Program-made: the position numbers and the translations under genes | The notes under the pieces: generated by a model | Seen by the model: the letters and a program-made list of their open reading frames with translations, nothing else | What the model was told of the DNA's origin: nothing | The model's database searches: none | Shown: piece after piece, positions 27,846 through 35,979 of the stretch | How positions within the stretch are numbered: position 1 is the stretch's first letter | How the letters are laid out: each line of letters starts with the position of its first letter | Assembly: GCF_029395535.1 (NCBI RefSeq) | Contig: NZ_CP113920.1 | Coordinates: forward strand, 2,294,001-2,358,000 | DNA from: Bifidobacterium sp. ESL0732 | GTDB lineage: Bacteria; Actinomycetota; Actinomycetes; Actinomycetales; Bifidobacteriaceae | Direction: 5' to 3' | DNA: 64,000 nucleotides

Positions 27846-27956
27846 TGCGATGAAAATCAGCCTAATGAGCCGAATTTACTGAGTTTACTCGCATGCTCAA
27901 TCGAACATGCGATGAAAATCAGCCTTTTTACGCCATTTTCTTGATTTTCCTCGCAT
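27846..27956. repeat. Two tandem hairpin-forming repeats, period 61 bp
   Basis: GATGAAAATCAGCCT occurs at about 27849 and again at 27910. The second copy pairs as ATGCGATGAAAATCA (27907-27921) with TGATTTTCCTCGCAT (27942-27956), one mismatch in 15. The first pairs more loosely (27846-27859 with 27880-27893). The arms share a TTTTC..CGCAT core with the array at 26443-26608. Confidence 0.7.
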
Positions 27957-28094
27957 CTACAACAGTGGAGGCAACGAGCCGAACACGACGGCGGCGGCAA
28001 TTAGTCCGCCTCCCCCTCTAGCCACGTTCACAACACGCAACGCAACAAACCTCTTGCGCTCGTCGGGGCTGAGCAGTAACCTTATTATTTGTCT

Positions 28095-28177
28095 GCGAGT
28101 ATGGCGGAATGGTAGACGCGCTGTCTTCAGGTGGCAGTGAGCGTATGCTCGTGGGGGTTCAACTCCCCCTACTCGCA
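28095..28177 (+). tRNA. tRNA-Leu (CAG)
   Basis: The acceptor arms GCGAGTA (28095-28101) and TACTCGC (28170-28176) pair. The anticodon stem CTGTC/GGCAG encloses TTCAGGT, so the anticodon is CAG (28128-28130). The variable arm (GAGCGTATGCTC region) is long, as in tRNA-Leu, and GGTTCAACTCC gives the T arm. The discriminator base is A and CCA is not encoded. Confidence 0.95.
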
Positions 28178-28189
28178 CGAATAAAAGAA

Positions 28190-28229
28190 CCTCGGAAGCG
28201 TTAGATTATCAATGTTTCCGAGGATTTTT
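28190..28229 (+). terminator. Rho-independent terminator after tRNA-Leu
   Basis: CCTCGGAA (28190-28197) pairs with TTCCGAGG (28216-28223), followed by ATTTTTG. It is 12 bp past the tRNA. Confidence 0.85.
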
Positions 28230-28285
28230 GATTTTCGGAAACAAGCGGTTTACCCACAAATTGCCGACCGGAGTTTATCTATTCT

Positions 28286-28621
28286 TTACTTCAGTTGCTT
28301 TGATATGTCCCTACGCGCATAAATTACCCGTGCAACCGTCACTTGCCTGGGAGCTTCCTCGATCCAGTAGAAAATCTCATAGTTACCGACAGACTCACGC
28401 CGATATTCGTGTATCAATGTTCCCGGAGCTCCATATAACGGCCTTGAATATGGCAACTGCGCCAAGTCCTCAAAGGTCGTATAGAAATTATCGGCGTAAC
28501 GCAATGCAGCAGAACGATTTTCAAGGCTTTTGGCGATATAAGTGACGATTTGCTCAACGTCACGCAATGCCGATGGAAGAATTTCGACTTTATAGGATCC
28601 ACTCCGATTCTTAGCCTTCAT
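28286..28621 (-). CDS. RelE/ParE-family toxin
   Basis: This 111-residue basic protein has the RelE/ParE pattern: YKVEILPSALRDVEQIVTYI at the start, a central Arg/Leu stretch and IFYWIEEAPRQVTVARVIYARRD at the end (cited in part as VARVIYARRD). It directly follows its antitoxin, starting 3 bases after the antitoxin stop. The ATG at 28621 follows AAGG by about 7 bases; a TTG at 28627 is also in frame. Members of this family cut mRNA or poison gyrase; which applies here is not clear. Confidence 0.85.
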   Translation of the reverse strand: MKAKNRSGSYKVEILPSALRDVEQIVTYIAKSLENRSAALRYADNFYTTFEDLAQLPYSRPLYGAPGTLIHEYRRESVGNYEIFYWIEEAPRQVTVARVIYARRDISKQLK

Positions 28622-28623
28622 TG

Positions 28624-28929
28624 TCAAACCTTCGCAGCAGTTTCATCACCTTCAGACGCACGGTCAATCGCAGATCGCATGGCTCGCAACGCCTCCTTCG
28701 GCGAAAAACGTTGATCGGTCATCCCTTCTTCGCGCTCGGCTTCCAGCAGCGCCGAATAGACTTGGCTGTCATATTGCCGGTTCTCATACGCCTCCATGCT
28801 CATGACTACCATGTCCCCGAATCCGTTTTTGGTCAGAAACACGGGCTCTTCGCTCTGGTGAACGCTACGGGAAATATCTGCGAAATGATTACGCAGGTCT
28901 GAAACCGGCCGAATCTGTTGTGTCGCCAT
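28624..28929 (-). CDS. Phd/YefM-family antitoxin
   Basis: This 101-residue protein begins MATQQIRPVSDLRNHF and contains PVFLTKNGFGDMVVMSMEAYE, the standard Phd/YefM DNA-binding half (cited as FLTKNGFGDMVVMS). The C-terminal half would wrap the toxin. GGAGG lies 6 bases before the ATG at 28929; a longer reading to 28947 lacks a site. A perfect 26-bp palindrome just upstream (28948-28973) is the probable autoregulatory operator. Confidence 0.88.
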   Translation of the reverse strand: MATQQIRPVSDLRNHFADISRSVHQSEEPVFLTKNGFGDMVVMSMEAYENRQYDSQVYSALLEAEREEGMTDQRFSPKEALRAMRSAIDRASEGDETAAKV

Positions 28930-28947
28930 AGGGCACCTCCTCATCAA

Positions 28948-28973
28948 AATTTTAGCATAATTATGCTAAAATT
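28948..28973. promoter_or_regulatory. Perfect 26-bp palindrome upstream of the antitoxin
   Basis: Every base from 28948 to 28973 is symmetrical around TAATTA; the inner part reads TTTTAGCATAATTATGCTAA. It lies 18 bp before the antitoxin start and is the likely binding site for the antitoxin or the toxin-antitoxin complex. Confidence 0.85.
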
Positions 28974-29309
28974 AAAGCCTAATTAATAAACCGAAAGTAT
29001 CTGCATATGACAAACCAGTTTATTAAATTACGTTCACGTCTCCAATATCATTGTCGCTAATCCCGACCAACGGAAAAGCCGGCCATCAGCAGAAACTACT
29101 GGTGGTCGGCGTGAATATGGTTGTCGCACAATAACCCGCACTGTCTCGCTGTCAATCCGGCAACGCATCTAGGCCATCAAGTCCAAAACTTTGACGGAAT
29201 CATCGCGAGATGAGGCGACGTATCAAATCCGCCGCCTCATATATCTGCGACGCATACACGCACGAAAGATTCATTGCAATGCAGGTCTTGTAGGCGCTAT
29301 CGCCCGAAG
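28974..29309. other. Intergenic, nothing recognised
   Basis: This 336-bp spacer lies between the antitoxin promoter and the end of the MFS gene. A weak inverted repeat CCGACCA / TGGTCGG (29063-29069, 29103-29109) is the only structure seen. Confidence 0.4.
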
Positions 29310-30617
29310 TCAGGATACGGAACGAATCCGAGTGGCGATGATAGCTCCAATCGCGCAGAAAACGCCCATTGCTAGGAAAATGACCCCGTAATTATGAGTT
29401 AGCGATACGATTGCGGCCGCGATTGTCGGTGCAACCGTCTGCGGGCCGGCGTCGGCGAAATTGATGATGCCCAAATCCCTGGCCGCCGTGTCCTTGGAAG
29501 GAAGCACGCGAGCCACCAAAGCCTGATCAACGGCGTTGTACGTACCAAATCCAATCCCGATAAAGGCGCACGAAACAAGCAGCGCCGGCCAGGAATGGAC
29601 AAAGAACATTACAAGAGCCGGGATCACGAACAACAAGGCAGCAGCAATGACGAACATCTTCAGCTTGCCGAGGCTGTCTGACATGAGACCGCCCAATACA
29701 GAGCACACCAAGTTGCCGATCGTGATAACCGTGGTCACCACCGCCATGCCCGCCGTCGCGGCCTTTAGCGTGCCATTGCCGTAATGGATGTAGTCCTGAA
29801 GCATATACAGCATGTATCCGGTGACGAGGAAGTACGAGCCGATAACGCAGAATCGAGAAGCGAAAGCCAGCCAGAAATCATGGGCTGCGGACGTGAAGAG
29901 CACGTCACGGGATTTCCCGCTGCTCTTTTCGGCAGCCTTGGGCTGTTGCGCATCCGAAGCGCTCGACCATTCCTGGCGCTGTTCGGCGGTCAAGTCCTTT
30001 GTAGTGAAAGCATAAAGAACAGCCGCCAATGCGCAAATGACGCCGATGACAATATAGGAAATCGTTACGGAATTCACCTTGCCGACGATGATAACGCCTA
30101 CCGTCATGCCTCCATAGCGAGCAACCCCCATGATGCCGGACATGAGTCCACGACGATTCAGCGGGGTGCGTTCCGGAATGAATGCGCTCAAATTCACCTG
30201 AATCGTATTGAGCGGCCACATGCAGACAGCCCACGTCAGTGTCAACATCCAGATTGACGAACTCCATGCCACAGGTAGCAGGAACACGAATGATAGAATG
30301 CCGCCAAGCAATATCCACAACTTACGCTTGCCGAACTTGGGATTCGTCTTGTCGGCGATCCATCCGGCAACAGGCTGGGCAATCATCGACGACAGCGCGC
30401 CAACGCTTGTCACGATGGCAAGCTGGCCCACGCGGTTGTTTGCGCCGGCGATGTTATTGGCCTGGGTGGCAAGCAACACCTGGAGCACCCCTCCATAGAC
30501 AATGCACAGTCCCAAATTGGCAAGGACGAACGCGATATACGTCCATAAGCCTGGACTTTGCGGATTGTAAACACTTTCTTTCTCCTCAGACTGAACCAGT
30601 TCCGAAGTTGTATCCAT
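29310..30617 (-). CDS. MFS sugar transporter linked to alpha-galactosidase
   Basis: This 435-residue major facilitator protein has twelve hydrophobic helices and a central hydrophilic loop (about 215-235). The family signatures GWIADKTNPKFGKRKLW after helix 2 and GRRGL-like NRRGLMSG are visible. AAAGGAG lies 6 bases before the ATG. It is divergent from the GH36 alpha-galactosidase gene across a spacer with two identical LacI operators, one close to this start. It therefore probably imports an alpha-galactoside or its product; the substrate is inferred. Confidence 0.85.
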   Translation of the reverse strand: MDTTSELVQSEEKESVYNPQSPGLWTYIAFVLANLGLCIVYGGVLQVLLATQANNIAGANNRVGQLAIVTSVGALSSMIAQPVAGWIADKTNPKFGKRKLWILLGGILSFVFLLPVAWSSSIWMLTLTWAVCMWPLNTIQVNLSAFIPERTPLNRRGLMSGIMGVARYGGMTVGVIIVGKVNSVTISYIVIGVICALAAVLYAFTTKDLTAEQRQEWSSASDAQQPKAAEKSSGKSRDVLFTSAAHDFWLAFASRFCVIGSYFLVTGYMLYMLQDYIHYGNGTLKAATAGMAVVTTVITIGNLVCSVLGGLMSDSLGKLKMFVIAAALLFVIPALVMFFVHSWPALLVSCAFIGIGFGTYNAVDQALVARVLPSKDTAARDLGIINFADAGPQTVAPTIAAAIVSLTHNYGVIFLAMGVFCAIGAIIATRIRSVS

Positions 30618-30652
30618 GCGAATCTCCTTTGAGTAAGCAACAAATTACAATA

Positions 30653-30668
30653 TGTAACTGATTACATT
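30653..30668. promoter_or_regulatory. LacI-type operator, MFS side
   Basis: ATGTAACTGATTACAT is a near-perfect inverted repeat of arm ATGTAA with a CTGA centre. It lies 35 bp upstream of the MFS start. An identical copy is at 30749-30764, 96 bp away (about nine helical turns). Confidence 0.8.
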
Positions 30669-30748
30669 CACAGTAAAGCAGTAAGCAAAGAATATGTCAA
30701 ATCGCCGATATTTTGTGTTTCTATCGAAATAAATGTACTATTCTAGAA

Positions 30749-30764
30749 ATGTAACTGATTACAT
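30749..30764. promoter_or_regulatory. LacI-type operator, alpha-galactosidase side
   Basis: This is the identical 16-mer ATGTAACTGATTACAT, ending 33 bp before the GH36 start codon. The regulator is presumably the LacI protein encoded downstream at 33020-34045. Confidence 0.8.
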
Positions 30765-30797
30765 ACTAATAAATAGATACCAACGAAGGAGTCTATC

Positions 30798-32936
30798 TTG
30801 ACGTCATTGGAACATATCAAATTCGGCAACGACAAGGTGACGTTGTCCATCGCGCACGCCCCCGATATCCCGCCGTATATCGAATATCTGCGTCATGCAG
30901 ACGGAACATATTCAGACATCACAACATTCCAGAATCCTCAATCGATTGTTCAGCTCGAAATGGATGGGCTGATGCAGGAGAATTTCGGATCGCGTTACTC
31001 CGAAACCTACGTGGGCAACGATCTGCGATATGCCAGTCACGAAATCGTAACCGACCACGACAAGTCAACGCTCAATGTGCACATGCGCAGCGAACATTAC
31101 GGACTTGAAGTAACAGCCACGTTCACGGCTCCCAGCCAAGCTGCGGCGATCCAGGCGTCGGTGACCGTGAAGAACGCCGGCGATGAAGCCCACACGCTGA
31201 CGGCGGTAAGCACGTGGTCCGCCTACGTGAATCTCGGAAAGAACAATCCCGATTCGTGGGAACTATACACAGCGGTTTCCGACTGGACGGCAGAAAATCG
31301 GTGGCGGCACGAAAACATCCGCGACTACGAGCTGGTCAAGCTGCTGAACGTCGATTCGTCATCGCTGACGCAGGGCACACTCTCAGCCACAATCACACCT
31401 GCCGGCGCGACCATGACGAGATCTTCGAGCACCAGTAGGTCCACAGGAAGCATCGAACCTGCCGGCGGCCTCGTTGATCGCGAAACAAACGACGCCGTGT
31501 TCTGGCAAATCGAAAACAACGGCCCCTGGCTCTACCAGGTTGGCGAGCGCGTCGACGGAGTGTATCTCGACCTTTACGGCCCCACCGATATCGAGCACCA
31601 CTGGAGCGTTGACCTCAACCCCGGCGACAGCTGGAGCACGGTGACTGGCACGATAGCGGTTTCGGCGCAGGGCTTTGACGGTGCTGTCGACGAAATGACG
31701 CAATTCCGTCGCTTCTCCGTACGCAAGCACCCCGACCACGAGCATCTGCCGGTGATTTTCAACGATTACATGAACACCCTCATGGGAGACCCGACAACCG
31801 AACGCGAGATTCCGCTGATCGACTCCGCCGCAAAGGCGGGAGCCGAATATTATTGCATCGATTGCGGCTGGTACGACGACAGCGGTGACTGGTGGCCGTC
31901 GGTCGGCGAGTGGAACGAATCGAAAACCCGCTTCCCGAACGGCCTGGTCGAGTTGCTGGACCACATTCGAGATAAGGGCATGAAACCTGGCATCTGGCTT
32001 GAACCGGAAGCCATCGGAGTCAATAGCCCCATGGCGCAAAAGCTGCCGGAAGCCGCATTCCTGCAAAGAAACGGGCAACGGTTGAAAACCCATATGAGGT
32101 ACATGCTCGACCTGCGCAACGATGCCGCCGTGGATCATCTGAATGCAGTGGTCGACCGTCTGGTGGGGACACTCGGCATCAGGTTCTTCAAATTCGACTA
32201 TAACGTGAATACCGGTGCCGGCACCAGCTATGACGCGCCGAGCAGAGGCGAGGGCCAACTAGAGACGTCGAAAGCGTATCTGAAATGGGTTGATTCCCTG
32301 CTTGACCGTTACCCGGAACTGACCATCGAAACCTGCTCGTCCGGAGCAATGCGATCCGATTGGGCCACACTTTCGCACAGCCAGTTGCAATCGACGAGCG
32401 ACCAGCAGGATTATCTGCAATATGCGAATATCGCTGCCGCCGCCCCGCTCATGATGCTTCCCGAGCAATGCGGCAATTGGGCATACCCGAATGAGACGAT
32501 GACGCTCGCAGAAACTGAATATACGATGCTGTGCGGCATGGTCGGGCGGTTGTATCTCTCCGGCTATCTGACGAAAATGCCTGTAGATCAGTTCGCTCTG
32601 GTGTCCAAGGGACTCGATGTCTACAAGAGCATTCGCAAGACCATCAGTACGTCAGTTCCGTTCTGGCCGACCGATGTGCCGCAGTGGCGAGACAACATCG
32701 TCACATTCGGACTCAAAGCCGCTGATGGATCAGGACTGCTCGCGGTATGGAACAAGAACCACGATTCCCAAGCCTTCTCCTTGCAACTGCAGGGAGCAAA
32801 CGCGAACTTCAGCTCCGTTGAGGAAATCTTCGGCGGCAAGGCGACCAGTACTTGGGATGCAAAGCAACAACGTCTCACTATCACGCCCACACAGGCCACG
32901 GGTCCGTTCGCCGCACTATTTGCCGTGCGCTACTAA
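30798..32936 (+). CDS. GH36 alpha-galactosidase
   Basis: This 712-residue enzyme releases galactose from alpha-galactosides such as raffinose and melibiose. It has the GH36 architecture: N-terminal beta-domain, central barrel and C-terminal beta-domain. The nucleophile is Asp467 in FFKFDYN and the acid/base is Asp535 in QSTSDQQD. CIDCGWYDDSGDWWPS and WLEPEAIG are further family marks. No signal peptide is present, so it is intracellular and needs a transporter, presumably the divergent MFS. The start is TTG at 30798 with GAAGGAG 6 bases upstream. It is controlled by the twin operators in front of it. Confidence 0.95.
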   Translation: MTSLEHIKFGNDKVTLSIAHAPDIPPYIEYLRHADGTYSDITTFQNPQSIVQLEMDGLMQENFGSRYSETYVGNDLRYASHEIVTDHDKSTLNVHMRSEHYGLEVTATFTAPSQAAAIQASVTVKNAGDEAHTLTAVSTWSAYVNLGKNNPDSWELYTAVSDWTAENRWRHENIRDYELVKLLNVDSSSLTQGTLSATITPAGATMTRSSSTSRSTGSIEPAGGLVDRETNDAVFWQIENNGPWLYQVGERVDGVYLDLYGPTDIEHHWSVDLNPGDSWSTVTGTIAVSAQGFDGAVDEMTQFRRFSVRKHPDHEHLPVIFNDYMNTLMGDPTTEREIPLIDSAAKAGAEYYCIDCGWYDDSGDWWPSVGEWNESKTRFPNGLVELLDHIRDKGMKPGIWLEPEAIGVNSPMAQKLPEAAFLQRNGQRLKTHMRYMLDLRNDAAVDHLNAVVDRLVGTLGIRFFKFDYNVNTGAGTSYDAPSRGEGQLETSKAYLKWVDSLLDRYPELTIETCSSGAMRSDWATLSHSQLQSTSDQQDYLQYANIAAAAPLMMLPEQCGNWAYPNETMTLAETEYTMLCGMVGRLYLSGYLTKMPVDQFALVSKGLDVYKSIRKTISTSVPFWPTDVPQWRDNIVTFGLKAADGSGLLAVWNKNHDSQAFSLQLQGANANFSSVEEIFGGKATSTWDAKQQRLTITPTQATGPFAALFAVRY

Positions 32937-32967
32937 GTAACGGACTCCGCCGCACGGGTGGAGGAGT

Positions 32968-33023
32968 GCATATATAATCCTTCTCAGGGAAGATGCATTC
33001 CAGGAGAAGGATTATATATATGC
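32968..33023 (+). promoter_or_regulatory. Inverted repeat overlapping the ribosome site and start of lacI
   Basis: The left arm (32968-32985, ending AATCCTTCTC) pairs with the right arm (33004-33023, starting GAGAAGGATT), 18 bp with one 2-base bulge. The right arm contains the ribosome site GAGAAGG and the start codon of the regulator gene. In the mRNA this hairpin would hide both. Confidence 0.75.
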
Positions 33024-34045
33024 CTCAAGGCTTCAATGGGTTACCTTCGATGAAGGACGTGGCTCGACTTGCCGGCGTTTCAACGGCGACGGTCTCACGT
33101 TATTTCAATAGCCCAGAAAAAGTTAGCGAGCATACCCGCTCAAGGCTCGAAACCGCAATTAATCAGTTGAATTATCAGCCCAATCTCATTGCGCGCGCAT
33201 TTTCAACAGGCTCGAATCACTGCATCTGCGTATTGACCGACAACACGACACTTCTAGGGTTCTCCAGCGTTCTCGGCAGCATCATGGAACAGGCGAAGCT
33301 CTTGGGCTATGCCCTCAATATCACTTTGCTGGAATCGGACCATCCGGCAACGATGCTGGATACCATGCACCAAATCGAGTTAATCAGCCCCGAAGGCTTG
33401 ATACTGATAGCCTTCGACCAAATCGGTACTGCCGCTTTGCCATATCTGCCAAGCAATATTCCATCAATTGCCATTACACCCGACTTAACGGATACGACTC
33501 TCAATCAGATTTCGCTAGCCGCATTTTATGGCGGATATTCGCTTACCACCTATCTTCTTAAACTCGGACATCGTACCGTCTATCACGTCTCGGTTCCTAC
33601 GAATCAGGGTGGACGAAGCCGTCAGGCCGGGTGGCTTTTGGCCATGCAAGAGCACCATCTCATTGCTCCAGCGCCGATTAAGGCTACATGGAGCCCCACC
33701 ACGGGGTATCACATTGGCAAGCAGTTAGCCGCAATCGACGACGCAACGGCCATTTTCGTCGGCAATGATGAAATCGCCATCGGCGTCATCGGAGGATTGC
33801 AGGACGCCGGCAAGAAGATTCCGGAAGACGTCAGTGTCGTAGGATTCGACGATCATCCTCTTGCCCAAGTCATTGTTCCTCAGCTGACCACCTATCACAT
33901 GCGCTTCGCCGACGCCGGTAAGCGAGCCATCACATCATTGCATGAACTCATTACCGGTGGGGCGAAAAGCAAGACAGCGGAACCTCTCAAACTCGAATTA
34001 CGCGGAAACGTGATCCTGCGGAAATCAGCACAGGCGCCGCGCTGA
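33020..34045 (+). CDS. LacI-family regulator of the alpha-galactosidase locus
   Basis: This 341-residue LacI/GalR regulator has its helix-turn-helix at about 14-35 (SMKDVARLAGVSTATVSRYF) and a sensor domain with VGFDDHPLAQ near the end. The start at 33020 is chosen over an in-frame ATG at 32993 because AGGAGAAGG is 9 bases before it. It follows the GH36 gene by 83 bp. Two identical operators between the MFS and GH36 genes are its likely targets. Its own start is covered by an inverted repeat, pointing to an extra level of control. Confidence 0.9.
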   Translation: MPQGFNGLPSMKDVARLAGVSTATVSRYFNSPEKVSEHTRSRLETAINQLNYQPNLIARAFSTGSNHCICVLTDNTTLLGFSSVLGSIMEQAKLLGYALNITLLESDHPATMLDTMHQIELISPEGLILIAFDQIGTAALPYLPSNIPSIAITPDLTDTTLNQISLAAFYGGYSLTTYLLKLGHRTVYHVSVPTNQGGRSRQAGWLLAMQEHHLIAPAPIKATWSPTTGYHIGKQLAAIDDATAIFVGNDEIAIGVIGGLQDAGKKIPEDVSVVGFDDHPLAQVIVPQLTTYHMRFADAGKRAITSLHELITGGAKSKTAEPLKLELRGNVILRKSAQAPR

Positions 34046-34300
34046 TTTTCGTTTGCTGCGGCGACTTAATGGCCTCCCTCATCGGGAATGCACGTTTCTT
34101 GCATTGCCATGAAAACCACATTTGGGTTATAGGCTGAAATAATTAATTTCGCCAACATCGCCTTACCGATGATGCCCCGTCATGCTTACGTGGCCAAAAG
34201 CAGTTCAGCACCATACGACATATATTCAAAGGCCGCACACAGAGCTCGCACTCTCCCACTGGGTATCCTGCCGTCGTAAACCACAGCTTAGACTACCTTG

Positions 34301-34582
34301 CTATTGACGGTTCCATTCCTTGTAGACCTGGCTGCGGTGCTGCACGTCCAGCGCGAGGATGACCAGCTCGCCGCGCCTGATGTCGAGAATCACGCGCCAA
34401 TCGCCAACCCTGTAGCGCCACAGCCCCTTCAACGGGCCGGAAAGCGCTTTGCACGGCTTGGTGGGATCGTCCAGGGACGCGAGCCTGTTCAAATCGCGCA
34501 GCACCTGCGCGGCGACCGTTTTGTCGAGTTTCTTCAGCGATTTGAGAAATCTTCTGGTAGCCCTCAGCTCCCACGGGTTCAC
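34301..34582 (-). CDS. RelE-family toxin (second TA pair)
   Basis: This 93-residue protein is a RelE-type toxin: TRRFLKSLKKLDKTVAAQVL, then KPLKGLWRYRVGDWRVI-like LSGPLKGLWRYRVGDWRVIL (cited as KGLWRYRVGDWRVI), and VQHRSQVYKEW at the end. The start codon is GTG at 34582 and overlaps the antitoxin stop (GTGA). It probably cleaves mRNA at the ribosome, as in the family. The neighbouring RHH antitoxin supports the call. Confidence 0.88.
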   Translation of the reverse strand: MNPWELRATRRFLKSLKKLDKTVAAQVLRDLNRLASLDDPTKPCKALSGPLKGLWRYRVGDWRVILDIRRGELVILALDVQHRSQVYKEWNRQ

Positions 34583-34830
34583 GCGCCGATGTCCTTACGT
34601 TCCAGCCCTAGGTAGCCCAGCGTCTCGTCAAGGCCGTAGGTCGGCAGTGCTCCGTTGCGCGCACGCTCCGCCTCGTCGGCGATGGCGTACTCGTACTCAA
34701 GCCGGTCGATGTTGTCCTCCACCGATTCGCGCACGTAGTAGCTCGCGGGCCGGCCCGTCGATGACGAAAGCCGGTCAATGCGCTGCTTGAGGGCCGCAGG
34801 GAGCCTCACACTCAATACGTTCGAAGTCAT
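34579..34830 (-). CDS. RHH-type antitoxin of the RelE pair
   Basis: This 83-residue protein starts MTSNVLSVRLPAALKQRIDR, the typical ribbon-helix-helix pattern (LSVRLP strand then helix), followed by an acidic tail that would bind the toxin. The start at 34830 is chosen because the RHH strand begins there; a longer reading to 34866 adds unrelated residues. The stop overlaps the toxin GTG. The near-palindrome TGTAAACATGTATACA (34830-34845) touches the start codon and is the likely operator. Confidence 0.82.
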   Translation of the reverse strand: MTSNVLSVRLPAALKQRIDRLSSSTGRPASYYVRESVEDNIDRLEYEYAIADEAERARNGALPTYGLDETLGYLGLERKDIGA

Positions 34831-34845
34831 GTAAACATGTATACA
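34830..34845. promoter_or_regulatory. Near-palindromic operator of the second TA pair
   Basis: TGTAAACATGTATACA is symmetrical except for one position. It overlaps the antitoxin start codon, so binding would block translation start or the promoter next to it. Confidence 0.5.
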
Positions 34846-35047
34846 CCTATGTGCGTTCCTGCGCAAATGAATCAGCGTTCGGCGTCATGCCCTTTGAACA
34901 CCTCTTAAAGCGTGAGACATGGACCTCCCAAGCTATTTTTCCAGACAACGTACACTTCGACGGTTTGCAAATCTTCCAGATGAACTCTGCGATTTGCCAA
35001 ACACTATATCTGTGCCACCTACGACAGAGCTGAGCTGGAAGTAAAAT

Positions 35048-35623
35048 TCACTTCCGCTCGGGGAACGTGCGGATTTGCGGGGGCTGGTAGGTGGCGGCGA
35101 AACGGGTGATCTCGTCGACCGAATCGGTGACCAGCAGCTTCGCGCGGTCAGCCGCGGTGAGGAAACCGGCCGAGACCATGCTGTCGAACATCTGCGCAAG
35201 CGGCTGCCAGTAGCCGTCGAGGTCAAAGAGCACGCAGGGCTTGTTATTCAGACCAATTCGCGACGACGAAAACGCCTCCGCAATCTCCTCGAGCGTGCCG
35301 GGGCCGCCCGGAAAAGCGATCAACACATCGCCCAGCTCCATCATGCGGCGCTTGCGCACGTCCATGTCGTCGACGACCTCCATCGTCGTCAGACCCGTGG
35401 CGCCGGCGTTGCGGTCGATGAGCATCTGCGGCATGATGCCGTGGACCTTGCCGCCACCGTCGAGCACCGCCTGCGCGACCGTGCCCATCAGCCCGACGCC
35501 GCCACCGCCGTAGACCAGCTCGCCGTCGTTTAGCCCGGCGATCCACTTGCCGAGCCGCGCAGCCGCAGCCGCATACTTCGGATCGTTGCCACTAGCCGCG
35601 CCGCAATACACCGTGATCTTCAT
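35048..35623 (-). CDS. LOG-family protein (nucleotide phosphoribohydrolase type)
   Basis: This 191-residue protein has the lysine-decarboxylase-like/LOG fold: YCGAASG at the start, YGGGGVGLMG, and the signature PGGPGTLEE at about residues 105-113. Family enzymes cleave nucleoside monophosphates to base and ribose phosphate; older databases call them lysine decarboxylases in error. The start at 35623 follows AAAGGAGAACGGG and is preferred over the longer reading to 35665. It is a single gene. Confidence 0.9.
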   Translation of the reverse strand: MKITVYCGAASGNDPKYAAAAARLGKWIAGLNDGELVYGGGGVGLMGTVAQAVLDGGGKVHGIMPQMLIDRNAGATGLTTMEVVDDMDVRKRRMMELGDVLIAFPGGPGTLEEIAEAFSSSRIGLNNKPCVLFDLDGYWQPLAQMFDSMVSAGFLTAADRAKLLVTDSVDEITRFAATYQPPQIRTFPERK

Positions 35624-35979
35624 CCCGTTCTCCTTTATCCTTACCTTCATTGACCGCCAAAACATGCTTTATGAGCGTTGTCATGCCCCACATTGCAGCC
35701 ATTCACGTCTTAATAATACTTACCGCTGATGTCTATTGAACGTCCTGTACATATAACACAGCGAATAATCCAGTAATCTTCCCATCAAAATGCTTCGACC
35801 GCTTTATATACCTATCGTCTCAAAACCGCCTCAAAAATCGTCCACGATACGAAACGAAGCCGATAAACCTTTCTCCCGTCACGCATACTGCCAATAAACG
35901 GCATTGCCGCATGATGTTGTCCACAAGATTTTGCGGCGCACGCCGCGAAACCCACAAGGGGTAAACGAGAAGGGACAAA
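35624..35979. other. Intergenic, divergent promoters only
   Basis: This 356-bp spacer lies between the divergent LOG and reductase genes. I see no gene, repeat or RNA; promoters must lie here but none stands out. Confidence 0.4.
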
